From assembly GCA_900770295.1 (NCBI GenBank), contig CAAGJQ010000096.1, forward strand, positions 1-57,669: a stretch of DNA of 57,669 nucleotides, written 5' to 3'. Positions 1-8,562 of the stretch are shown piece after piece. Each line of letters begins with the position of its first letter. Position 1 is the first letter of the stretch. The notes beneath the pieces were generated by a model. The model made no database searches. It saw only the letters and a list, made by a program, of their open reading frames with translations, and had not been told where the DNA came from. Position numbers and translations under genes: made by a program. The DNA is from an uncultured Oscillibacter sp. GTDB taxonomy: Bacteria > Bacillota > Clostridia > Oscillospirales > Oscillospiraceae.

Positions 1-112
1 CATGTCCGTTCTGGTACTGAATCTCCGTAAGATTCAGTGCGCCATTTTGAGGCTATTCACATATCTGGTGGCCGTTTTCTCACCGCAGAAAAAATGGGCC
101 TTTGTTCAGTGA

Positions 113-508
113 ACATTAAGTCAGGATTTTTATCGAGAAATCCATGGCGGTGAGTTCTCAACGTTGGATGAACAAATGCAGCAGTACATGGTTCCGTTCT
201 TTGTATGGGCGAACTATGATATTGAAGAGCAATATGTAACATGTACCAGTTTAAATTATCTCTGCAATTATCTATATAAGGCTACTGATATTGCGCTTCC
301 AGCCTACAATCAGTTTTTGAACGATTTGGAAGCTCAAATTCCATCAATTAATATGTTGGGATACTATTCCGTATCAAAAGGACGTTATATCCCTATCAAA
401 GAAGCAACCGGAACAGAAAAAGAATGGCTGGAAAAATATCAGATTTTTCAATACAATACTTTGTTTGATGCGGATAATTTATGTTCGATATACTCCACAG
501 ATTCATGA
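113..508 (+). pseudogene. C-terminal remnant of an LTA-synthase-like sulfatase
   Basis: The frame is open from an in-frame stop at 110-112 to the stop at 506-508 and reads like the last ~130 residues of membrane-bound alkaline-phosphatase-superfamily sulfatases (LTA synthase type): the segment PFFVWANYDIEE, then SLNYLCNYL, then YNQFL and MLGYYS are in family order. The family's transmembrane region and catalytic Thr/metal site, which would need several hundred residues upstream, are absent. A short unrelated-looking open frame from base 2 ends at the stop at 110. A TTG at 164 could start a short product but has no convincing ribosome binding site. I read it as a 5'-truncated, inactive gene; the missing part may simply be disrupted just before this stop. 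Confidence 0.6.
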
Positions 509-730
509 GAAGCTGGTTTGAAAAATTATATTTGCGTTTGGCCCCAAATCTGGTGCAACCAAACTTAGCTGATGGATCAATGGCTTGAAGGGCAGAGACT
601 ATTTGGAAGCCGCTGATTACGCTGCCGGCGGCTGCGATTCCGGCGGAAGGGCAATTTTGGGACTGCCGCCGGCCGGCGGCAGAGGAGGCAGCATGAAGAA
701 ACCACGGCACACACAGGCGGAGGCGGCAGA

Positions 731-1618
731 ATGAGAAACGGCGGACGGCGGAGGGGAATATGGATTGGAGCGGTCCTCCTGCTGGCGCTGATCCTGTGGA
801 TCGGCGCGGGTATCCGGCGGTCCTGCCGGGACCCGGTCGTCAATTCCTGGACGGTGCCGGTAGAGCATCTGGATGCGCCGGTACGGGCGGTGGTGATGTC
901 GGACCTCCACAACCGGGATTTCGGAGAGGAAAACGGCGTTCTTGCGGAGAAAACGGCGGCTGTGAAGCCAGATCTGATCCTGCTGGATGGGGACATGGTC
1001 AACGAGGACGCACCGGACGCAGGCGTCGTGACGGCGCTGGTCCGTCGTCTGCGGAAGATCGCTCCGGTGTATGTTGCCTGGGGAAATCACGAGCTTGGGT
1101 ATCTGGAAAACGGGACATCCCCGCTGCGGAGGGAACTGGAGGAGGCCGGGGCGGTGGTCCTGGACAAGCAGTGGGTGGACCTGACGGTAAATGGCGCTGC
1201 GGTGCGGCTGGGCGGACTTTATGACTACGCCTTCGCGCAGGATGACTTTAACACCTGCGACCCGGAGAAGATGGACCCGGCGGTATACGGCTTTTTGACG
1301 GCATTTCAGGATACGGACCGCTGCCGGGTGATGCTGTCCCACCGGCCGGACAGCTTTTTGTTTGGAGAAGCCGCCTCGGTTTGGAAGGTGGACCTGGTGA
1401 TCAGCGGCCACAATCACGGCGGACAGGTTGTGCTGCCCTTTCTGGGCGGTGTTTTTGGCGGAGACCAGGGGTTGTTTCCCGAGTATGTCCACGGCATCTG
1501 CGAGAAAGATGGCCTGACCATGGCCATCACCAGCGGGTTGGGAAGCCAGCGGGAGCTGCTGCCCCGGTTCCGGAACCCTCCGGAGATCATGGTGCTGGAC
1601 ATGGTTCCGAAGAACTGA
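731..1618 (+). CDS. membrane-anchored metallophosphoesterase (YkuE/YaeI-like)
   Basis: A 295-residue calcineurin-like phosphoesterase. An N-terminal membrane anchor (about residues 10-28) precedes the metal-binding motifs in family order: SDLHN near residue 57, LDGDMVN near 85, GNHE near 118, LSHRPD near 203 and SGHNHGGQ near 224. These supply the two-metal site, so the catalytic core looks intact; relatives of this topology act on phosphoester or pyrophosphate bonds outside the membrane, for example in lipid metabolism, but the substrate here is unknown. The start ATG overlaps the TGA of a 13-codon open frame (693-734) that has its own AGGAGG, suggesting translational coupling to a leader or to a decayed gene end. 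It is followed after 12 bases by the nucleotidyltransferase gene and is probably in one operon with it and galE. Confidence 0.8.
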   Translation: MRNGGRRRGIWIGAVLLLALILWIGAGIRRSCRDPVVNSWTVPVEHLDAPVRAVVMSDLHNRDFGEENGVLAEKTAAVKPDLILLDGDMVNEDAPDAGVVTALVRRLRKIAPVYVAWGNHELGYLENGTSPLRRELEEAGAVVLDKQWVDLTVNGAAVRLGGLYDYAFAQDDFNTCDPEKMDPAVYGFLTAFQDTDRCRVMLSHRPDSFLFGEAASVWKVDLVISGHNHGGQVVLPFLGGVFGGDQGLFPEYVHGICEKDGLTMAITSGLGSQRELLPRFRNPPEIMVLDMVPKN

Positions 1619-1630
1619 GGAGGTGGCAGA

Positions 1631-2821
1631 ATGGAAGCGCATGAACGCCAGCTGCTGGCGGCTGTCCGGGCATTTGTGCTTCAGGAGAGGGCTCCGGTAC
1701 TGCTGGCAGAACAGGCGGACTGGGACCGGATGTGGCGTCTGGCCCGGGAACAGTCGGTACTGCCTATGGCGGCTGACGCCCTGGCGGACTCCACGGCTCT
1801 GCCGGAGGCGGTGCGCCGGGAGGCCATGCTGGCTGTGTTGGCCCAGGTCCGGGCGGGAGACGCCTTCGCGCGGCGGTATGGCGCACTGGAACAGGCGGGG
1901 CTTGCGCCGCTGGTGGTGAAGGGAGCCGTCTGCCGGGGGCTGTATCCCCGGCCGGACCTGCGCCCCTCCTCGGACGAGGACCTGCTGGCCCCGCCGGGAC
2001 AGGCCGCGGCTGTGGCCGCCCTGCTGGAGCGCGAGGGCATGACGGTGGAGAATCCGGGAGCGGAGCAGGTGACGGTGTGTCATGACAGTGCCTCCGGACT
2101 GCATCTGGAGGTGCACAGCACCTTGTTTCCCGTCTCGTCGGCGGCATACGGAAGCTGGAACCGTTTTTTCGGGGACGCCTTTGAACGGCGGGTATTCTGG
2201 AAGGAGGCCGGGGTGTGGACCCTCTGCCCGCAGGATCATCTGCTGTACCTGATCCTTCATAGCCTGAAACATTTTCTTCACTCCGGCTTCGGCATCAGAC
2301 AGGTGTGCGACATCTGCCTGTTTACCGCCGCTTACGGCGGCGATGTGGACTGGGACGCGCTTACGGCGGCGCTGGAGCAGGTCCATGGACAGCTGTTTTT
2401 TGCCAATCTGCTGGCCATTGGCAAAGAACAGCTGGGAATCTGCGGCTATCCGCCCCGGGCGGAGGCGTGGCTGGAGGAGATGGACACCGACTGCGGGGAC
2501 CTGCTGGAAGACCTGCTGGCCGGCGGCGTCTACGGCGGCAGCACGGAACAGCGGAGGCACAGCAGCCGCATCACGCTCAATGCCGTGACGGGGGAGGGAC
2601 GTACCGGGCCGGGACGGCTGCTGCGGACGCTGTTCCCCCGGAGCCGGGACCTGACCGGGACTTATCCGTGGCTGCGGGAGCGGCCGTGGCTGGCACCGGT
2701 GGCCTGGGCGGACAGAATCCTGCGATACAGCCGGCACAGCAGCGGCACTGCCGCCCGGGAGAGCGTTTCCATCGGGGAACGCCGGGTGGCGCTGCTGAAA
2801 AAGTACGGGCTCATTTCCTGA
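1631..2821 (+). CDS. nucleotidyltransferase-family protein (NTP_transf_5-like)
   Basis: A 396-residue protein of the NTP_transf_5 type, with the typical segments VVKGAVCRGLYP (about residues 96-107), the acidic SSDEDLL (about 112-118) that supplies the metal-binding carboxylates, and HLEVHSTLFP (about 157-166). The family has the polymerase-beta-like nucleotidyltransferase fold; members occur in polysaccharide loci and beside HprK-like kinases and PqqD-like proteins in some lasso-peptide clusters (paeninodin type). The substrate is not known. The start follows GGAGGTGGCAG with normal spacing. It lies between the phosphoesterase and galE in a tight run of three genes. Its relevance to the HprK-like kinase and PqqD-like genes 15 kb downstream is an inference from family co-occurrence only. 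Confidence 0.7.
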   Translation: MEAHERQLLAAVRAFVLQERAPVLLAEQADWDRMWRLAREQSVLPMAADALADSTALPEAVRREAMLAVLAQVRAGDAFARRYGALEQAGLAPLVVKGAVCRGLYPRPDLRPSSDEDLLAPPGQAAAVAALLEREGMTVENPGAEQVTVCHDSASGLHLEVHSTLFPVSSAAYGSWNRFFGDAFERRVFWKEAGVWTLCPQDHLLYLILHSLKHFLHSGFGIRQVCDICLFTAAYGGDVDWDALTAALEQVHGQLFFANLLAIGKEQLGICGYPPRAEAWLEEMDTDCGDLLEDLLAGGVYGGSTEQRRHSSRITLNAVTGEGRTGPGRLLRTLFPRSRDLTGTYPWLRERPWLAPVAWADRILRYSRHSSGTAARESVSIGERRVALLKKYGLIS

Positions 2822-2849
2822 CAGCCCGCAGAGAGAGGGAGCGGATATA

Positions 2850-3869
2850 ATGTCTGTTTTTGTCACCGGCGCGGCCGGATATATCGGCAGCCACACCTGC
2901 GTGGAGCTGCTTCAGGCGGGATACGATGTGGTAGCGGCGGACAATTTTGTCAATTCCAGTCCGGAGGCTCTGCGCCGGGTGGAACAGATTACGGGGAGGA
3001 AGATCCCCTTTGCGGAGGTGGACCTGTGCGATGCGGAGGCGGTGGAGAAAATCTTTTCCGCTTACCCGGAGATTGACGCCGTGATTCATTTCGCGGGACT
3101 GAAAGCCGTGGGAGAGAGTGTCCGGAAGCCGCTGGAGTATTACTCCGACAACCTTGACAGCACCCTGTCGCTCCTGCGGGCCATGGAGCGGCACGGTGTG
3201 AAAAATCTGGTGTTTTCCTCCTCAGCCACGGTATACGGCGACCCGGAGACGGTGCCGATTCGGGAGGACGCACCGCTGTCGGCCACCAATCCCTACGGCG
3301 CCACCAAGCTTTTCATCGAGCGGATTCTCACGGATTGCTGCCGGGCGGACCCGGAGCTGAATGTGGCGCTGCTGCGGTATTTCAATCCCATTGGCGCCCA
3401 TGAGTCCGGACTGCTCGGGGAGGACCCCAACGGTATTCCCAACAATCTTGTGCCATACATCGCCAAAGTCGCGGCGGGGCAGCTGAAGGAGCTCCATGTG
3501 TTTGGCGATGATTACCCCACCAGGGACGGCACCGGCGTCCGGGACTATATCCATGTGGTGGACCTGGCCCGGGGGCATATCGCGGCGTTGAAAAAGCTGC
3601 GGGAGCACTGCGGGCTGTTTATCTGCAATCTGGGGACCGGACATGGATACAGCGTGCTGGAGGTCCTGCACGCCTATGAACGGGCCTGTGGAAAGCAGCT
3701 CCCCTATGTGGTGGATTCCCGCCGCCCCGGCGATGTGGCGGCCTGCTGGGCGGATACCGCCAAAGCACGGCGGGAACTGGGCTGGGAGGCACAGTACGGC
3801 ATCGACGAGATGTGCGCCTCCTCCTGGAACTGGCAGAGGCGCAATCCCGGCGGATACGGCGGCCGGTGA
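2850..3869 (+). CDS. galE: UDP-glucose 4-epimerase
   Basis: A full-length 339-residue extended short-chain dehydrogenase. The NAD-binding motif TGAAGYIGSH is at residues 6-15, SSSATVYG around 121-128 carries the catalytic Ser, and Tyr149/Lys153 form the YxxxK pair in NPYGATK. Other GalE signatures are visible: LRYFNPIGAHESG, the PNNLVPYI segment and the DYIHVVDLA segment. The enzyme interconverts UDP-glucose and UDP-galactose (and often the N-acetyl forms) in the cytoplasm, feeding cell-surface polysaccharide synthesis. The ribosome binding site GAGAGAGGGAG precedes the ATG. The gene closes the first operon; no strong terminator is seen between it and the promoter at 4059. Confidence 0.93.
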   Translation: MSVFVTGAAGYIGSHTCVELLQAGYDVVAADNFVNSSPEALRRVEQITGRKIPFAEVDLCDAEAVEKIFSAYPEIDAVIHFAGLKAVGESVRKPLEYYSDNLDSTLSLLRAMERHGVKNLVFSSSATVYGDPETVPIREDAPLSATNPYGATKLFIERILTDCCRADPELNVALLRYFNPIGAHESGLLGEDPNGIPNNLVPYIAKVAAGQLKELHVFGDDYPTRDGTGVRDYIHVVDLARGHIAALKKLREHCGLFICNLGTGHGYSVLEVLHAYERACGKQLPYVVDSRRPGDVAACWADTAKARRELGWEAQYGIDEMCASSWNWQRRNPGGYGGR

Positions 3870-4058
3870 GAGGCGGACCCCGGGAGACATGGACGCGATC
3901 CGGCAAAACAGGACGTGAAGAAAGCTGTTTCCGGCATGGAAAAACGCGGCCGCATCGAAAGGGACTGCTGGCCCCCGTCTGCGCGGCGTTGATGCTCCAG
4001 TGCCAAAAACAGGATAAAATTCCAGAAAAAACCTGTTGAGAATCCCGGATGTGATCAT

Positions 4059-4087
4059 TTGACTTTCCTGTATATGGGCGATATAAT
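4059..4087 (+). promoter_or_regulatory. sigma-70-type promoter for the polysaccharide operon
   Basis: TTGACT (4059-4064) and TATAAT (4082-4087) are separated by exactly 17 bases. The expected transcription start, about 4094, coincides with the ATG at 4096, so the long frame starting there would be leaderless; translation most likely begins at 4210 instead, leaving a leader of about 115 bases. The leader contains a hairpin with CGGGAC (4160-4165) pairing with GTCCCG (4178-4183), or alternatively GGGCTCTTC (4151-4159) with GAAGAGTCCC. Confidence 0.8.
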
Positions 4088-4209
4088 ACGATATCATGAA
4101 AAAATGGGATTTTACGCAGTTCTTGAGGAAACGGCCCGAACAGAGGATAAGGGCTCTTCCGGGACGGAGAGCGAAGAGTCCCGAAAAACTTAGGAAAGAG
4201 GCTGAACGC

Positions 4210-6120
4210 ATGTCTCTGTCACGGCACCGCGGGCGGATTGTTTTGCTGATGGACGTATGCCTGATTTTCGCCTGCAATTTTATCCTGTTTCTCCCCAACC
4301 TCATACAAAATGATATCAAACTGTTGAATCTGGTGCTGCATATCGGACTTTTGACCGTATGCGTACTGGTGTTCCAGCTGGCCTTCAAAACCTATAACAG
4401 CCTCTGGCGCTACGCGGAGAGCTGGGAGTACTTTGTGCTGCTGGCGGGCATGAGTCTGGGCTTTACCCTCTATGCCGTGGTGAATCTGCTGCTGGGCACC
4501 AACCGCGTCTGGATCACCCAGGCCATGACAGGGACATCTCTGGCGCTGCTGGCTATGCTGGGAATCCGGTTTGTTTACCGCATCTACCGCCGCAAGTCCA
4601 CTGGACGGCGCGGAAAAGGGCGGCGGTATGTGGCCATTCTGGGCGCCGGGACGGCGGGCGTGACGCTGCTCAAGGAGCTGAAGAACAATCCGGAGGGCAG
4701 TTATATTCCGTATTGCATGGTGGATGACGCGCCGGACAAGGTCGGAAAGCGGATCCAGGGGACACCGGTGCTGGGGCCGCTCAACGTTTTGCCGGAGCTG
4801 CTGCAGGATACCCCGGTGACGGATATCATCCTTGCCATTCAGAATCTGGACTCCCGGCGGAAAACGGAGATCCTGCAGCTGTGCGCAGCCACCAATTGCA
4901 GGATGCACATGCTGGAGGACCCGCTGACACAGCTGGACCATCAGGGAAAAGGCGCCCCCTACACCACCCAGATGCGGGAGGTGCAGGTGGAGGATCTGCT
5001 GGGGCGGCAGACCGTCCGGCTGGACAACCCACGCATCGCGGAGTTTATCCGGGGCCGGACGGTGCTGGTGACCGGAGGCGGCGGGTCCATCGGCTCAGAG
5101 CTGTGCCGGCAGATCGCCGGATACCAGCCCCGCCGTCTGGTGATCATGGATATTGCGGAGAACAGCACCTATGAGCTGCAGAATGATCTGCTGCATCTTC
5201 ACGGCAAGGATTTCCCGCTGTCGGTGGAGATCGCCTCCATCCGGGACCGGCGGAAGGTGGACCGGATTTTTGAGTATTACCGGCCGGAAATTGTGTTTCA
5301 CGCGGCGGCCCACAAGCATGTGCCGCTGATGGAGAGCTGCCCGGAAGAGGCGGTGAAAAACAATGTGTTCGGCACGTACAACACCGCTGTGGCCGCCCGG
5401 AAGTACGGAGCGGAAAAGTTTGTCCTGATCTCCACGGACAAGGCGGTGAACCCGACCAACATCATGGGGACTACCAAGTACCTGTGCGAGCAGGTGCTGC
5501 AGGGGCTCCGGGGCAGAGGAAAAACGGAATTCGCGGCGGTGCGGTTCGGCAATGTGCTGGGCTCCAGCGGCTCGGTGATTCCCCTTTTCAAAAAGCAGAT
5601 CGCCTACGGCGGACCTGTGACCATCACCGACAAGCGGATCATCCGGTATTTTATGACGATCCCCGAGGCGGTGCAGCTGGTGCTGGAGGCAGGGTCCTTT
5701 GCCCACAGCGGCGAGGTGTTTGTGCTGGATATGGGAGAGCCGGTACATATTCTGGATCTGGCTGAAAAACTGATCCGTCTGTCCGGCTATGTCCCCTATG
5801 TGGATATTCAGATTCAGGAGATCGGCCTGCGGCCTGGTGAGAAGCTGTATGAGGAGCTGCTGACCCAGAGCGCCAATCTGCGGCGGACGGAAAATCAGAA
5901 GATTTTCGTGGAGGAGAGACCGCCGGTAGAGGAAAGCGAGCTGAAGGGCTGGCTGGAAGAGCTGGCAGCCGTGGTGGAGACTGGCAGCCGGGAGGAAATT
6001 TTCCGGGAGCTGCACGCGCTGGTCCCCACATTCCGGGAGCCGGAGGAAGTGAATCAGGCGGCAATCGCCGCGGCTCAGGCGGCGGAAACTGTCCAGCTGG
6101 AGGACCTGGCGGCAGTATAA
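4210..6120 (+). CDS. CapD/PglF-type UDP-sugar 4,6-dehydratase, membrane-bound
   Basis: A 636-residue polysaccharide biosynthesis protein. Four hydrophobic segments fill roughly the first 125 residues, followed by a CoA-binding-like Rossmann domain (LGAGTAG near residue 143) and a catalytic short-chain dehydrogenase domain (VTGGGGSIGSELC near 285). The catalytic run STDKAVNPTN (Thr409-Asp410-Lys411) and the MGTTK motif, in which Met replaces the usual Tyr, are those of PglF/FlaA1 dehydratases. It probably converts UDP-GlcNAc to a 4-keto-6-deoxy sugar for surface glycans. The frame stays open from an ATG at 4096, but that codon lies at the predicted transcription start and lacks a ribosome binding site, while ATG 4210 follows AGGAAAGAGG. 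It is the first gene of a long co-directional operon. Confidence 0.85.
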   Translation: MSLSRHRGRIVLLMDVCLIFACNFILFLPNLIQNDIKLLNLVLHIGLLTVCVLVFQLAFKTYNSLWRYAESWEYFVLLAGMSLGFTLYAVVNLLLGTNRVWITQAMTGTSLALLAMLGIRFVYRIYRRKSTGRRGKGRRYVAILGAGTAGVTLLKELKNNPEGSYIPYCMVDDAPDKVGKRIQGTPVLGPLNVLPELLQDTPVTDIILAIQNLDSRRKTEILQLCAATNCRMHMLEDPLTQLDHQGKGAPYTTQMREVQVEDLLGRQTVRLDNPRIAEFIRGRTVLVTGGGGSIGSELCRQIAGYQPRRLVIMDIAENSTYELQNDLLHLHGKDFPLSVEIASIRDRRKVDRIFEYYRPEIVFHAAAHKHVPLMESCPEEAVKNNVFGTYNTAVAARKYGAEKFVLISTDKAVNPTNIMGTTKYLCEQVLQGLRGRGKTEFAAVRFGNVLGSSGSVIPLFKKQIAYGGPVTITDKRIIRYFMTIPEAVQLVLEAGSFAHSGEVFVLDMGEPVHILDLAEKLIRLSGYVPYVDIQIQEIGLRPGEKLYEELLTQSANLRRTENQKIFVEERPPVEESELKGWLEELAAVVETGSREEIFRELHALVPTFREPEEVNQAAIAAAQAAETVQLEDLAAV

Positions 6121-6219
6121 GCCCGCGGCATCTCCGCTGTTCGACGGACTGCCGCCGGAGCGGAGATGAAAGCCCTGTGCTCTCCGGGCACACGCCCGGA
6201 AGAAAAGAGGATTGCGCAT

Positions 6220-6927
6220 ATGAAAAAAGGAGCGAAGATTGCCCTTGGCGTGGCTGGAGCGCTGGTGATTGCCGGCGCCGCAGTGATTGCCTGGCAGTGG
6301 AACAATATCAGCGCGGCCCGGTATGGGCTGACGCTGGACCAGGAGACCATCGACCAGCGCCTCCAGGAAAATCAGCAGGCCCTGAACGACGCCATGACCC
6401 GGTACAATGTGCCGGAGTACGAGATTTCCCAGGAGGAGATGGGGCAGCTGACTGACGGCACCCTGAATGAGGAGGATGTGGCCAGGAAGCTGCTGGAGGA
6501 ACAGCAACCGGCCTCCGGCGAAGATGCGGCGGCGGACCAGGAGACCGCCTCCTCCGGCGGAGACGCTGCCCAGCCGGAGATGACGGCGGAGGAAAAAGAG
6601 ATCCAGGAGCTCATCGCCACCATGTATGTGCTGCGCAGCAGCTACGTGGGAAAGCTTGAGGCGGTGGTGCAGTCCGCCATTCAGGAATACGCGTCGGGAG
6701 AGATGACGCCGGAGCGCCGCGCGGAAGTGGTTTACAGCCGGTTTGACGAGCTGCAGGCCATGGAGAAGGAGTGCGACGGTAAGGTGGCGGCGGTGGTTTC
6801 CCGGCTGCGGGAGCTGCTGAAGGCGACGGGACAGGACGATACGCTGGCAAAACAGGTGGAGGAGACCTATCGTGAGGAAAAGAGCCTGAAGAAAGCGGCA
6901 TATATCCAGGAGTTCCGGAATGGCTGA
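6220..6927 (+). CDS. membrane-anchored coiled-coil protein of unknown function
   Basis: A 235-residue protein starting at ATG 6220 (AGAAAAGAGG upstream); the frame is open from 6166 but that start lacks a good binding site. One hydrophobic segment (about residues 6-24) is followed by a charged Glu/Gln/Ala-rich, largely helical region with an acidic low-complexity spacer near residues 95-125. Most of the protein should therefore sit on the outer face. I do not recognise a catalytic motif. It sits 15 bases before the CpsB-type phosphatase and downstream of the dehydratase, so a structural or regulatory role in polysaccharide assembly is plausible but unproven. Confidence 0.65.
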   Translation: MKKGAKIALGVAGALVIAGAAVIAWQWNNISAARYGLTLDQETIDQRLQENQQALNDAMTRYNVPEYEISQEEMGQLTDGTLNEEDVARKLLEEQQPASGEDAAADQETASSGGDAAQPEMTAEEKEIQELIATMYVLRSSYVGKLEAVVQSAIQEYASGEMTPERRAEVVYSRFDELQAMEKECDGKVAAVVSRLRELLKATGQDDTLAKQVEETYREEKSLKKAAYIQEFRNG

Positions 6928-6941
6928 CCGGGGAGAGACGA

Positions 6942-7685
6942 ATGATTGACCTGCACTGCCATATCCTCCCGGGAGTGGACGACGGCTCTGCTTCGGAGGA
7001 GGAGAGCGGAATGATGGCCGCTCTGGCGGCGGACAGCGGTGTCACCGCTATTGCCGCCACCCCTCACTGCAATGTTCCGGGACAGTTCGGCAATTATGCC
7101 GGACCGGAGCTGAAGGCCGGCTTTGACGCCCTTGCGGCGCTGCTGCGCAGGGAGAACATCCCGGTGCGGCTGTATACCGGGATGGAGGTTTTCGTGACGC
7201 CGGAGGTGCCGGAGCTGATCCGGCGGAAGAAACTGCTGACGCTGGGCGGAAGCCGGTATCTGCTGGTGGAGTTTGGCTTTGACGAACCGATCACCTTTGC
7301 GGAGGAGATGCTCTCCGCCGTCCGGAGGGAGGGGCTGGTGCCGGTGGTGGCCCATCCGGAGCGATACCGGTTTGTGCAGGCGGACAGAACGTGCCTGCTG
7401 CGCTGGGTCCGGGAGGGCTGCGTACTGCAGGTGAACAAGGGGAGCCTCTTCGGCATGTTCGGCCGCCGGGCGGCAGATGTGGCCCACTGGTGCCTGGGGG
7501 AGGGGTGCATCCATCTCATCGGCAGCGACGCGCACAGTCCCTTCCGCCGCACTACCCGCCTGCGGGACATCTGGGAGTACACGGCGGACTTTGACTCGCC
7601 GGAAATCGCGGATTTCCTGCTGGAGGAAAATCCGGGGCGGATTCTGCGGGACCAGCCGGTGCGGCCGGTTCTGGCGGAATTCTGA
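6942..7685 (+). CDS. CpsB/YwqE-type protein-tyrosine phosphatase (PHP fold)
   Basis: A 247-residue PHP-family phosphatase. The N-terminal DLHCHILPGVDDG (His5, His7), ATPHCN near residue 28, LLVEFG near 107, VVAHPERYR near 134 and IGSDAHS near 190 are the metal-binding and catalytic motifs of the manganese-dependent tyrosine phosphatases CpsB and YwqE. These remove phosphate from the tyrosine cluster of BY-kinases and so set polysaccharide chain length and export. Two candidate substrate kinases lie immediately downstream (8563 and 10046). The gene follows the coiled-coil protein after 14 bases and is in the same operon. Confidence 0.9.
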   Translation: MIDLHCHILPGVDDGSASEEESGMMAALAADSGVTAIAATPHCNVPGQFGNYAGPELKAGFDALAALLRRENIPVRLYTGMEVFVTPEVPELIRRKKLLTLGGSRYLLVEFGFDEPITFAEEMLSAVRREGLVPVVAHPERYRFVQADRTCLLRWVREGCVLQVNKGSLFGMFGRRAADVAHWCLGEGCIHLIGSDAHSPFRRTTRLRDIWEYTADFDSPEIADFLLEENPGRILRDQPVRPVLAEF

Positions 7686-7744
7686 TGGCCTCCGGCCAAA
7701 AGACCGGCGCTGCCGGTGCAAGACCAGTTTTCTGAGGAGCGAAT

Positions 7745-8551
7745 ATGAGAAGATTACGGATGATCACCCTGATATGCCTGATTTTGTCGGCGGTCGTGAT
7801 GACGGTGTCCACTGTTTCCGTGTGGTTGCGGGAGGACGATACCGTGCCGGAAATTCACTGTCCGGAGCAGCCGCTGGTGATTGCCATGTCGGAGGCGGAA
7901 AACGACAGGCTGCTGGAGGATGTGACGGCCTGGGACGGAAAGGACGGGGATCTCACCGGTCATGTGCTGGTGCAGAGCGTTGAAAAGACCGTGGGCGGAA
8001 ACACCGCCTCCGTGACCTACGCGGTGGTGGACAGCGACAACCATGTGGCTACCTGTACCCGGGAGGTACAGTATACGGATTATCAGCCGCCGCGCTTCTC
8101 CCTGACCCGGGAGCTGCGCTACTCGGTGGGCAGCGCCGTCCGGGTCAAGGACCGGCTTACGGCCTGGGATGTGCTGGACGGTGATCTGTCTGACCGCATC
8201 CGGGTGATTTCCGGAACCACCAGTACCACGGTGGAGGGAAATTATCCCGCCACCTTTGAAGTTACCAACAGCCTGGGCGATACCGCCTCCATCACCCTGG
8301 AGATCCAGGTAAAAAACCAGGAGCCCGGGGAACCGGATATCCGTCTGAGCGAGTATCTGATCTATCGGAAGCAGTCGGATACCTTTGATGCCATGCGCTA
8401 TGTGGAATCCGTTTCCGGCGGCAGTGCGGAGGATGTGACGGTCCGGTTGCCGGAGGACGGCCTGACAGCGGGTGTGAGCCGAGTGGAATACCAGTGCACC
8501 GGAAGCAGCGGAACTGTGGGGACCGCAGTACTCTACGTGGTGACGGAGTGA
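7745..8551 (+). CDS. exported protein with two Ig-like (DUF5011-type) repeats
   Basis: A 268-residue protein with an N-terminal hydrophobic anchor or signal (about residues 6-28) and two tandem beta-sandwich repeats. Each repeat shows the DUF5011/HYR-type pattern of aspartates and a hydrophobic core: VTAWDGKDGDLT near residue 60 and LTAWDVLDGDLSDR near 138, each followed by the TASVTYAVVDS or TFEVTNSLGD strand. Such domains are extracellular and often mediate contacts with polysaccharide or other surface proteins. No enzyme motif is seen. It lies between the phosphatase and the BY-kinases, so a periplasm-facing or wall-facing role in the same polysaccharide system is likely. Confidence 0.7.
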   Translation: MRRLRMITLICLILSAVVMTVSTVSVWLREDDTVPEIHCPEQPLVIAMSEAENDRLLEDVTAWDGKDGDLTGHVLVQSVEKTVGGNTASVTYAVVDSDNHVATCTREVQYTDYQPPRFSLTRELRYSVGSAVRVKDRLTAWDVLDGDLSDRIRVISGTTSTTVEGNYPATFEVTNSLGDTASITLEIQVKNQEPGEPDIRLSEYLIYRKQSDTFDAMRYVESVSGGSAEDVTVRLPEDGLTAGVSRVEYQCTGSSGTVGTAVLYVVTE

Positions 8552-8562
8552 GGAGAGAAGGC

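Noticed and set aside
617..2896. Long antisense open frame opposite the phosphoesterase and nucleotidyltransferase genes
   Set aside because: Pro/Arg/Gln-rich composition typical of antisense G+C-rich DNA, no recognisable domain.
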